Positions 26,058 to 35,339 of a DNA stretch of 64,000 nucleotides are shown piece after piece; position 1 is the stretch's first letter, and every line of letters begins with the position of its first letter. This DNA comes from Sphingomonadales bacterium (GTDB lineage: Bacteria > Pseudomonadota > Alphaproteobacteria > Sphingomonadales > Sphingomonadaceae). A model generated the notes under the pieces. That model was not told the DNA's origin, ran no database searches, and saw only the letters and a list, made by a program, of their open reading frames with translations. Location: positions 62,001-126,000 of the forward strand of contig JADKCA010000008.1 of the NCBI GenBank assembly GCA_016714795.1, written 5' to 3'. The position numbers and the translations under genes were made by a program.

Positions 26058-26481
26058 GTACAGAGTCGTTCTCGATACCGACATCATCGTGACGGCGCTG
26101 CGCAGTGCGACCGGTGGCAGCAATGCTGTTTTGCGTGAAGCGGCCTACGGACGGATTACGCCTTTGGTCACGCCAGCTTTGTTCCTCGAATATGAGGCGG
26201 TGCTGAAACGGCCCGAACAGCGACTTGTCCACGGACTTGGTTTGCGCGACATTGACCGCTTCCTGTCTGCTCTGGCAGCAGCCTGCGAAGCGGTCGAAGT
26301 CAGCTTCCAGTGGCGACCGCAATTGTCGGACGCCAATGACGAGATGGTTCTGGAAACAGCGGTCAACGGTCAGGCCGATGCGCTCATCACGCACAATGTG
26401 CGTGATTTTGTGAAGGGCGCGGAAAGGTTTGGGTTGCGGGTGTTGCGACCCGGCGAGTTTTTGAAGGAGTTACGGTCATGA
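26056..26481 (+). CDS. PIN-domain ribonuclease toxin (COG1569 type)
   Basis: A 141-residue PIN protein of the 'putative toxin component' group: VVLDTDIIVTALRS with the first acidic residue, FLEYEAVL with the second, and SDANDEMVLETAVNGQADALITHN with the third cluster, then DF. These acidic residues bind Mg2+ for RNA cleavage. Followed with a 4-base overlap by an RHH protein, so the order is toxin then antitoxin. It sits just after the integrases, probably stabilising the integrated island. Confidence 0.85.
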   Translation: MYRVVLDTDIIVTALRSATGGSNAVLREAAYGRITPLVTPALFLEYEAVLKRPEQRLVHGLGLRDIDRFLSALAAACEAVEVSFQWRPQLSDANDEMVLETAVNGQADALITHNVRDFVKGAERFGLRVLRPGEFLKELRS

Positions 26482-26723
26482 GCAAAGCATCCTACCCGCT
26501 CAAACTGCCAGCCTCAGTGAAGGCTGCCGCTGCACGCCTTGCCAAGGAAGATGGCGTGTCGCTCAACCAATGGATTTCTGTGGCCATCGCGCAGAAGATC
26601 GGGGTTGTAGAGACTGCGGCTGATTTTCTCTCGCGACGGGCTGGGAAGGCCAAGGCCGCGGATATGTTGCCGTTTCTCGACAAGGCGAAGCGGGAAGCGC
26701 TGCCGGTTGGGGATGAGGTTTGA
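26478..26723 (+). CDS. RHH (HicB-like/CopG-type) antitoxin
   Basis: An 81-residue protein: YPLKLPASVKAAAARLAKED followed by GVSLNQWISVAIAQKIG, the ribbon-helix-helix DNA-binding fold, with a C-terminal tail for toxin binding. Coupled by ATGA to the PIN toxin (26478-26481). Should both neutralise the toxin and repress the operon. Confidence 0.8.
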   Translation: MSKASYPLKLPASVKAAAARLAKEDGVSLNQWISVAIAQKIGVVETAADFLSRRAGKAKAADMLPFLDKAKREALPVGDEV

Positions 26724-26938
26724 ACGTCAGGTAGTTGGGAATTCTGCTTCTCGGCGTTGCTTCGGCAAAACTGCTCATCAAGACTGGCGATCACCCAAAT
26801 AAGTGTCTGCGCAAGTTCGGAACTCGGTGACAAGCGCGGCACCACACGCTAGTCCTTGAAGATCATTCGACGCAACATTGCGTCACCCTTAAATCGCTGG
26901 TCAAACGCATCCTGCGAGGTGCAGAAAAATATCGACGA

Positions 26939-29721
26939 ATGAATGCTGTAGAAATTGAAGAAGCAGTATCGGAACTTGCAAGAAAGCCCTTTGATCGGGC
27001 CGATTTCGCGTATCAATTTCTAGCCGCCTTTGGGAACAAAGAAACCACCATAAAGCGGCTTCGCGCTGCCGGTGGCTCCAACGCCTCAGATGTTCCTGGC
27101 GGCATACTCCAGCGTAACAACATTCACTTGGCGACATGCGCGGCGGGTGAGGTCGATGCGACGTTGAAGGCCTTGCGCGACAGTCCGAAAACAGCATCGG
27201 CCAAAGCCAAGTTCATTCTCGCCACCGATGGCGAGACGCTACAGGCGGAAGACGTCACCAGCGACGACCCGCCCATTGCGTGTGAGTATGCGAAATTCCC
27301 CGATCATTTCGGATTCTTCCTGCCGCTGGCAGGCATCACCACCGTCAAGCAAATCCGCGAAAGTTCGTTCGACATTCGCGCCACGGGGCGGCTCAACAAG
27401 CTCTATGTCGAGCTGCTGAAAGACAATCCCGAATGGGCGACCGCCGAGCGCCGACCGGACATGAACCATTTCATGGCGCGGCTGATCTTCTGCTTTTTCG
27501 CGGAGGATACCGACATCTTCAATGGCACCGGCCTGTTCACTGCGACGACCGACCAGATGAGCGAGCGCGATTCGTCGAACACGCACGACGTCATCAGCGA
27601 GATGTTCCGAGCGATGAACACCAAGATCGCGGATCGCGGGGATGCGAAATTACCGCGCTGGGCCGACGTGTTCCCCTATGTGAACGGCGGGCTGTTTTCA
27701 GGCAGCACCGAAGTGCCGCGCTTCAGCAAGATTGCTCGATCCTACCTGATCAATATCGGCAGCCTCGATTGGAAAAAGATCAACCCCGACATTTTCGGCA
27801 GCATGATTCAGGCCGTTGCCGATGATGAGGAACGCGGCGCGCTGGGTATGCACTACACCAGCGTCCCAAACATCCTGAAGGTTCTGAATCCGCTGTTTCT
27901 CGATGATCTGCGCGCGCAGTTGGAGGAGGCGGGCGACAATGGGCGCAAGCTGCTCAACCTGCGTAACCGCATGGCGAAAATCCGGGTGTTCGATCCGGCC
28001 TGCGGCAGCGGCAATTTTCTTGTGATCGCATACAAGGAAATGCGCGCGATTGAGGCGGTGATCAACCAGCGCCGCAACGAGGAAGAGCGGCGCAGCGACA
28101 TTCCGCTGACCAATTTTCGTGGTATCGAGCTGCGCGATTTTCCGGCTGAGATTGCGCGTCTGGCGCTCATCATCGCCGAATATCAGTGCGACGTGACCTA
28201 TCGCGGGCAGCAAGAGGCGCTGGCGGAACTGCTCCCGCTGGACGCGCAAAACTGGATCACTTGCGGCAATGCGCTGCGGCTCGACTGGCTGGGCATCTGC
28301 CCGCCGACAGGGACGGGTGTGAAAATGCAAGGCGACGATTTGTTTAACACCCCGCTTGATCAGGCTCAGATTGATTTCGAGAATGAGGGAGGTGAGACAT
28401 ATATCTGTGGAAATCCTCCGTATGCGGGCTCCAACTGGCAAACTATAGATCAAAAAGAAGACTTACAAAGGTTGTTTCAGCAACGGAAAATCAATTGGAA
28501 GCAGGTGGATTATATTTTTGGTTGGTTTTTTAAGGCGGCTGAATTTGGCACCAAAACTGAATCTTCCTCTGCCTTCGTTACCACTAACTCAGTAAATCAA
28601 GGTCAAATTGCATCGATCATATGGCCACCTATTTTTGAAACTGGTCACGAAATCTCATTCGCCCACACGAGCTTTAAGTGGGCCAATTTAGCTAGCCACA
28701 ATGCGGGCGTGACGGTTTCCATTGTTGGTATTTCACGGAATCTGACTTCTGCTCGAAAACTCTTTTCGTTAGCAGATGATGGGAGCACCCTTTTAAAGCT
28801 CGTAAATAATATAAATCCCTACCTAATTCCCGCACCAAATGTGTTTATTGAGCCTAGCGGGGAATCTCTTGGGTTCAGTGCGGAGATCACCGACGGATGT
28901 GGAGCGCTCGATGGAGGCAATCTGGTAGTTACATCTGACGAGTTGGCGGAAATGCTTACTCAAAAGCCATCAGGGATAATGGAGTTTATACGACCTTATA
29001 CTGGTTCGACCGAGTTTATCAGAGGTTCTCTACGATGGTGCGTTTGGATCGCTGACGAAGATCGTGATAACGCTGCCACCTTTCCTGAAATTCAACGCAG
29101 GATCGATGCCACTTATCAGTTTAGATTGAAGGCGGGCACTCGAGCGCAAACGGCTATCAACCGGCCACATAAATTTGCATGGATAAATCAGTCTCAGAAC
29201 GAACAGATAATAGTTCCTAAACATTTTTCAGAACGGCGTGAATATGTGACGGCGGGTTATCTCACAAATGAATATATTGTGAGCAATTCTGCTACTATAG
29301 TCCACAATGCAACACTAGACATATTCTCAGTTATTTCATCGAAATTACACGTTGTTTGGGTGAAGGCCGTGGCGGGGCGGCTACGTGAAGACATTCGTTA
29401 TACACCGGCAACTTGTTACAACACATTTCCAGTCGCTCAACTGACAGAAACAGATAGGGCTAAACTAACTCGCTGCGCCGAGGACATCCTTCTCGCTCGT
29501 GAGGCTCATTTTCCCAAGACCATCGCTGAACTATACGACCCGGACGATATGCCGCAGAACCTCCGCCGCGCCCATGAAGCAAACGACGAAGTGCTGGAAC
29601 GCATCTACATCGGGCGGCGGTTCAAGAATGACACCGAGCGGCTGGAAAAGCTGTTTGAACTCTACACGAAGATGACTCAAAATACTGGAAAGTCGTCAAA
29701 ACCAAGAAAGTGGCAGCTTGA
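26939..29721 (+). CDS. MmeI-like class I DNA methyltransferase; stop codon lost by indel
   Basis: About 927 residues. N-terminal region and helical spacer of the MmeI/COG1002 type (FDRADFAYQFLAAFGNKETT), then SAM motif I DPACGSGNFL (near residue 352) and the catalytic NPPY of an adenine-N6 methyltransferase (GNPPYAGS, residue 492). A target-recognition domain follows, then a C-terminal ERLEKLFELYTKM. As given, the frame does not stop at 29721 but runs on into the helicase; one extra A in the AAA at about 29709 would give PRKVAA and stop at 29719-29721, just before the helicase ATG. Bases 28340-29470 are strikingly AT-rich. No PD-(D/E)XK nuclease motif was recognised at the N-terminus. Confidence 0.8.
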
Positions 29722-29723
29722 CC

Positions 29724-31849
29724 ATGACGACATCCAAACCCATCCCCGCAGTCTCATTTCAGACCGCGCGAACAGGCGCATCCGCCAAACCCAACGAAAT
29801 GGGTATGCGCCAGATGCAGGAACGCGCCTATGCCAAGCGCGGCGAGCAATATCTGCTGATCAAATCGCCGCCCGCATCGGGCAAGTCCCGCGCGCTGATG
29901 TTCATCGCGCTCGACAAGCTCACAATCAGGATGTCAAACAAGCGATCATCGTCGTGCCTGAAAAGAGCATCGGCGGCAGCTTTGCCGATGAGCCGCTTTC
30001 AAAATTCGGCTTCTGGGCTGACTGGACGGTCAAGCCGCAATGGAATCTGTGCAACGCACCTGGCCCCGATGAAGAGCGCGTTGACCCCTCCAAGGTTCGC
30101 GCCGTGGGGCAGTTCCTCGCCAGCGATGACAAGGTGCTGGTTTGCACCCATGCGTCGTTTCGCTTCGCGGTGGAGCAACTTGGCATTGAGGCGTTCGACA
30201 ATCGCCTGATCGCGGTGGACGAGTTCCACCACGTTTCCGCCAGTGCCGACAACAAGCTGGGCAGCCAGCTTGGCGATTTCATCCACCGCGACAAGGTGCA
30301 TCTTGTCGCCATGACAGGCAGCTATTTCCGGGGCGATGCCGTTCCCGTGTTGATGCCCGAGGATGAGGCGAAATTCGAGACTGTCACCTATACCTATTAC
30401 GAACAGCTCAATGGCTATGAGCATCTGAAATCGCTCAACATCGGCTATTTTTTCTACACGGGTCGCTATCTGGGCGCGATTGAGGCCGTGCTTGATCCGT
30501 CGCGCAAAACCATTGTTCATATCCCTTCGGTCAATTCGCGCGAAAGCACAAAGGACAAGATCAAGGAAGTCGAAGAGATCATGGAATATCTCGGCGATTG
30601 GAAGGGTGCCGATCCCGTCACCGGCTTCCACCTGGTCGAATTGCCCGCCGATGAAAACGGGAACGTCCGCACGATCAAGATTGCCGACCTTGTGGACGAC
30701 AGCGATCAGGTGAAGCGCTCGAAGGTTCTGGCGGCTCTGAAAGACCCCGCGCACAAGAACAACCGCGACCATGTGGACATCATCATCGCGCTCGGCATGG
30801 CGAAGGAGGGCTTTGACTGGATTTGGTGCGAACATGCGCTGACGGTCGGCTATCGCTCCAGCTTGACCGAGATCATTCAGATCATCGGTCGTGCCACCCG
30901 CGATGCACCGGGCAAGGAAGTGGCGAGTTTCACCAATCTGATCGCGGAACCCGATGCGTCCGAAGCTGCCGTGGTCGATGCGATCAACGATACGCTGAAA
31001 GCCATTGCGGCGAGCTTGCTCATGGAGCAGGTGCTTGCACCGCGTTTCAATTTTACCCCGAAGGATAACGGGCCGCTGCCCGACTTCAAATATGAAGGTG
31101 GGTATCAGGAAGGGCAAACGAACGTCGGTTTCAACGAAGAACGCGGCCAGTTCCATTTCGAGATCAAGGGGCTTGTGACACCCAAGAGTCCCGAAGCAAC
31201 CCGCATTTGCGCCGAAGATTTGAACGAAGTCATCACCGCGTTCGTGCAGGATAAGTCTGCTCTTGAGCGCGGTTTGTTCGATGGTGCGCACGTTGGCGGC
31301 GAAACATTGGCGGAAGAACTGACCCAGCTCAAAATGGGCAAAATCGTGCGGGATCGTTACCCCGAATTATCGGGTGAAGATCAGGAGGCGGTGCGCCAGC
31401 ACGCGGTTGCCGCGTTGAACCTGACCCAGAAGGCCAAGCAGCTTGCGGGCAGCGGCGATCCTGGAGCAGGCGACATTGATGATGGCGAGGCGCGCTCCAA
31501 TACCGCATTGATCGAGGGCGTTCGCAAATTCACGATTGAGGTGAAAGACCTCGACATTGACCTGATCGACCGGATCAATCCCTTTGAAGCGGCCTATTCC
31601 GTTCTCGCCAAGGCGATGAACGAAGGGACGTTGAAGCAGGTTGCCGCCGTGATCGGCAAGCGCAAAGTCAGCATTCCCTATGACGAAGCCCGCGACCTGG
31701 CCGTGCGCGCTTTGCAGTGGAAAAAGGAACGCGGACGCGCGCCCGAGATCACGTCGCAAGATCCGTGGGAAAAGCGCCTTGCCGAAGGCGTTGCCGCCCT
31801 CGCGAAATTCCGCGCCCAGCAGGCAGCTCAAGAGTCTGCCAATGGTTGA
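29724..31849 (+). pseudogene. DEAD/DEAH-box SF2 helicase, one-base frameshift
   Basis: Start at ATG 29724 (MTTSKPIPAVSFQTA), Walker A KSPPASGKSRAL near residue 47. The frame breaks near 29926: the continuation NQDVKQAIIVVPEKSIGGSF lies in the frame of the methyltransferase, which is why one long frame spans both genes. Further motifs: IAVDEFHH (DExH box), VAMTGSYFRG (motif III), GMAKEGFDW and QIIGRATRDAPG (motif VI). With one base restored the gene is 709 codons and ends at 31849. Helicases beside MmeI-like methyltransferases suggest DNA translocation in a restriction or phage-exclusion complex. Confidence 0.75.
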
Positions 31850-33056
31850 TCTGTCGGACGACGAATTGCTCGCAGAACTCGGCGTTAGCGTCGAGCAAAA
31901 GGCTGCACGCGCCTATACGCCGCAGCAGGAGCGGATCATCGCGGGCTTTGAGGACATTCTCAAATTCCACGATGAGCATGGCCGCGCGCCGCAGCACGGT
32001 GAGCAGCGCGACATATTCGAGCGGCTTTATGCAGTGAGGCTCGATCGCCTGCGTGAGCTGGAGGATTGCCGTTCGCTTTTGGCAGGCTTGGACAAGCACG
32101 GTTTGCTTGAGGCGAATACGGATGCCAGCCACATCGTTCCCGATGCGCTGGATGATGATGCGTTGCTTGCTGAACTAGGCATTGATCCTGGCGGCGATGA
32201 TGACATCACGCAGCTTCGCCATGTGCAAACACGCGAGGAACGGCAGGCCGCCGAAGAGATCGCCAACCGCGAACGCTGCATTGATTTTGCGAAATTTCAG
32301 CCGCTGTTTGCCGATGTGCAGCTCGAACTTGATTCCGGCGTTCGTAGCACCCGCCCTTTCGTAAAGGACGCCGGATTTCTGAAAGCCGACATCGGCGCGG
32401 GCCAATTTTTCATCCTGGGCGGTCAGACAGCCTATGTGGCTGAGGTTGGCGAGACCATTAAGGCCCCAAATGGCGAGTTCGACGCTCGCTTAAGGGTCAT
32501 CTATTCCAATGGGACGGAGAGCAACCTGTTGCGCCGCTCCCTGCAACGCGCGCTTTACAAGGATGATGCAGGGCGGCGCATTACCGATCCAGCGGCGGGG
32601 CCGCTTTTCTCTGACAATGCGGACGAAGACGACACCGAAAGCGGGACGATCTATGTCTTGCGGAGCAAGTCCGACCATCCCCAGATCGCCCAGCACCGTG
32701 ACCTGATCCACAAGATCGGCGTGACGGGTGGCAGTGTCACGACGCGCATTGCGGCAGCGGAGAACGATGCAACCTACCTGCTGGCCGGCGTCGAGATCAT
32801 CGCCGAATACAAGCTGTTCAACATCAACCGGACGAAGTTGGAAAGGCTGATCCACCGATTTTTCGCTGACGCCGCATACGACATCCAAATTACTGATCGC
32901 TTCGGTAAGCCCGTCCGGCCCCGTGAATGGTTTCTCGTGCCGCTCCATGTGATCGACGAGGCTGTTCAGCGGATACGAGACGGCACGATTACGGAGTGCC
33001 GATACGATGCCAAGGCTGCTCGCTTGGTGCATACCTCCTTGGGAAAATTGTCATGA
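31842..33056 (+). CDS. GIY-YIG nuclease-domain protein (T5orf172/Mug113-like)
   Basis: A 404-residue protein overlapping the helicase stop by 8 bases and the next gene by 4. The C-terminal domain (residues 265-390) has the GIY-YIG order: GTIYVLRSK, KIGVTGGSVTTRI, then KLERLIHRFF with the metal-binding Glu, and PREWF, as in the T5orf172/Mug113 branch. The N-terminal half has two copies of a short acidic motif (DDELLAELG near residue 5 and DDALLAELG near 108), perhaps docking elements. In this operon it is the likely DNA-cleaving subunit serving the methyltransferase/helicase. Confidence 0.8.
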   Translation: MVDLSDDELLAELGVSVEQKAARAYTPQQERIIAGFEDILKFHDEHGRAPQHGEQRDIFERLYAVRLDRLRELEDCRSLLAGLDKHGLLEANTDASHIVPDALDDDALLAELGIDPGGDDDITQLRHVQTREERQAAEEIANRERCIDFAKFQPLFADVQLELDSGVRSTRPFVKDAGFLKADIGAGQFFILGGQTAYVAEVGETIKAPNGEFDARLRVIYSNGTESNLLRRSLQRALYKDDAGRRITDPAAGPLFSDNADEDDTESGTIYVLRSKSDHPQIAQHRDLIHKIGVTGGSVTTRIAAAENDATYLLAGVEIIAEYKLFNINRTKLERLIHRFFADAAYDIQITDRFGKPVRPREWFLVPLHVIDEAVQRIRDGTITECRYDAKAARLVHTSLGKLS

Positions 33057-35059
33057 GCAACGTCAATGTCCGTCGTTTGGTCGAGAATATCCGTTCTGGC
33101 ACCAATATCTACACGCCCATTGTCGAACTGGTGGTAAATGCCATTCAGGCGATTGACGAGAAAAAGATCGCGAAGTTTGGATTGGTCGAAATCGAGACCG
33201 TGCGTGATGGCCAATCTGACATGGTGGACAAGCTCGAATCTGTCGACGGCTTCAACGTCATCGACAACGGTATTGGCTTCAACCGTACGCACCGAGACTC
33301 ATTTGACACGCTCTATACCGAGCAAAAAATTGGCGATGGCGGCAAAGGATTCGGTCGCTTCACCTGCCTCAAATATTTTAGCAAGGTTGAGGTTAGCAGC
33401 GTATTTGAAGAAGGCGACGAATGCTTCCAGCGGTCCTTCAAAATGGGACTGGATAAGGAAATAATAGTAGCAGAGGCGATTGAGACCATCGAGCGGATCG
33501 GCACCGGCTCATTGGTCAAAATCTCAGAAATCAAATCGGTGAAATTCCCGGACAAAGGCCTTGAGATCATTGCTCGTGTCATTGTCGAAAAGCTGCTGCC
33601 CTATTTTGTTGAAAGGGATGAGGCTAAAAAGTGCCCCCGCATCGTAATTCGGGAGGCTAAGAAGCCTGACACCAATATCGTGCTCAATGACTATCTGGGC
33701 AAAGCGGACAGCCAGATCGTTGAGATGCCTGTTGCCAACGGCAAATTTTCACTGTCCTCGCCCGATGGCCCCAAGGAATTCGAGGTCCGCGTTTTCAAAT
33801 TCTACTCACCGCGGGAAAGCAAAAGCAAAATCAGTCTGGTTGCACATCGGCGTGAGGTGACGGAAACGACGCTGCAAACATACATCCCGGAATTTGCTGA
33901 AGAGTTTTACGAGCCTGTGCCCGAAGGTCGGGACCGCAATTTTCTGATTAAGGCCTATGTGTTCGGCGATTACCTCAATGATAACGTTTCGTTGGAAAGA
34001 GGCGAATTCCGCTTTCAGACCGAAAGCGATTTGTCGGGCGGGATCGCGCAAAAAGACATCGAATACAAAGCCGCCGAAATCGCCCAAGCCGCAGTAGGAT
34101 CGGAGATCGCTGCACGCAAAGAGCGAAAGCAGCAGACCATCGAACAATACGTCGCTACGGAAGCGCCTTGGCATCGTTTGACGATAACCCAAGCCGACCT
34201 GAGCGACCTACCTTATAAGCCTACTAAGCCACAAATCGAAGCGCATCTCCAAGCCAAGAAATTTGAGACCGAACTGCAAACTCGCACCCAGGTTGCGGCG
34301 CTTTTGGCGGACGATAGCCACGCCGACCTAAACGGTAAGGTCGAGGAACTGGTCAAACGGATTTCAGAAACTAGCAAGAGCGACCTCATCCATTATGTCT
34401 CCATGCGGAAATGCGTGCTCGATATCTTCGAAAAATCCCTCGAACGGGACGAGCAAGGAAAATACAAATCCGAGGGTGAGGTACACGACATTATCATGCA
34501 GCGGAAAAAGGATTCGGACGAGATCGATTGGGAGACCCACAATCTTTGGATGCTAGATGAACGCTTGAACTTTGCTGCCTACGTCTCTTCCGAAAAGCCT
34601 ATTAACGCGGGCAATGGAAGCCGCACTGACATCACCATTTTCGATAAGCGAGTTGCATTTCGTGGTGAGAATGAGGCGAGCAACCCGATCACCATTTTCG
34701 AATTCAAAAAGCCGTCAAGAGATGACTTTGCCAATCCTTCATCCAAAGAAGATCCCGTCCAACAGATCATTCGATACGTGAACCAAATCCGCGACGGTAA
34801 TTTCAAAACCCCCAAGGGCCGCGAGATTCTGGTAAACGAAAACACCCCCTTTTACGGCTATGTCGTGTGTGAGCTGACGCAAAAGGTGAAGACTTGGCTG
34901 GATCGTGAAAAGAATTTCACGCCAATGCCTGACGGGCTGGGCTGGTTCACCTGGTATCCAAATAACCGCCTCTACATGGAGGTTTTGAGCTGGGATAAAA
35001 TTTTGAAAGACGCTGAGATGCGCAACAAAGTTTTTTTCAACAAACTTGGACTTGAGTAA
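33053..35059 (+). CDS. GHKL ATPase fused to a PD-(D/E)XK-like nuclease domain
   Basis: A 668-residue protein coupled by ATGA to the GIY-YIG gene. N-terminal HSP90/MORC-like ATPase: N-box IVELVVNAIQAI, G1 VIDNGIGFN, G2-like GGKGFGRFTCLKYF, then a transducer-like region with SLVAHRREVTE. The C-terminal 150 residues contain SRTDITIFDKRVAF (Asp near residue 525) and ITIFEFKKPSRDD (E-x-K near 549), the D...ExK layout of PD-(D/E)XK nucleases. MutL/MORC-type clamps joined to nucleases occur in conflict systems. Last gene of the cassette, with somewhat more AT than the genes before it. Confidence 0.7.
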   Translation: MSNVNVRRLVENIRSGTNIYTPIVELVVNAIQAIDEKKIAKFGLVEIETVRDGQSDMVDKLESVDGFNVIDNGIGFNRTHRDSFDTLYTEQKIGDGGKGFGRFTCLKYFSKVEVSSVFEEGDECFQRSFKMGLDKEIIVAEAIETIERIGTGSLVKISEIKSVKFPDKGLEIIARVIVEKLLPYFVERDEAKKCPRIVIREAKKPDTNIVLNDYLGKADSQIVEMPVANGKFSLSSPDGPKEFEVRVFKFYSPRESKSKISLVAHRREVTETTLQTYIPEFAEEFYEPVPEGRDRNFLIKAYVFGDYLNDNVSLERGEFRFQTESDLSGGIAQKDIEYKAAEIAQAAVGSEIAARKERKQQTIEQYVATEAPWHRLTITQADLSDLPYKPTKPQIEAHLQAKKFETELQTRTQVAALLADDSHADLNGKVEELVKRISETSKSDLIHYVSMRKCVLDIFEKSLERDEQGKYKSEGEVHDIIMQRKKDSDEIDWETHNLWMLDERLNFAAYVSSEKPINAGNGSRTDITIFDKRVAFRGENEASNPITIFEFKKPSRDDFANPSSKEDPVQQIIRYVNQIRDGNFKTPKGREILVNENTPFYGYVVCELTQKVKTWLDREKNFTPMPDGLGWFTWYPNNRLYMEVLSWDKILKDAEMRNKVFFNKLGLE

Positions 35060-35339
35060 CTTTCGGGCGCTGCCTTTGGCGGTCCGCACTATTCGCTTAG
35101 CAGACCAAGCCCCTTATCCTGCCGCCCACGCGACGCGTTGGCCCGGGCGATGGCGAAAACAGATCTGGCGATACCGATAGCCACCTGACGGACCAGGTTC
35201 TACTGGACGATCTCCGCAATAAGGGCCAGCTTCTTTGGTGGCATGATCGCCCAGCGACGAAAATCGAACAGAGGATATGACAGTGTCAGAAGAGGCGGCC
35301 GTTCGCCTGCGCTCAGCGGATCGCACCGCCCCTCCATGA

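Noticed and set aside
29999..31291. Long minus-strand open frame (430 codons) opposite the helicase
   Set aside because: Antisense to a conserved helicase with clear motifs; its product shows no domain and is a by-product of high GC.
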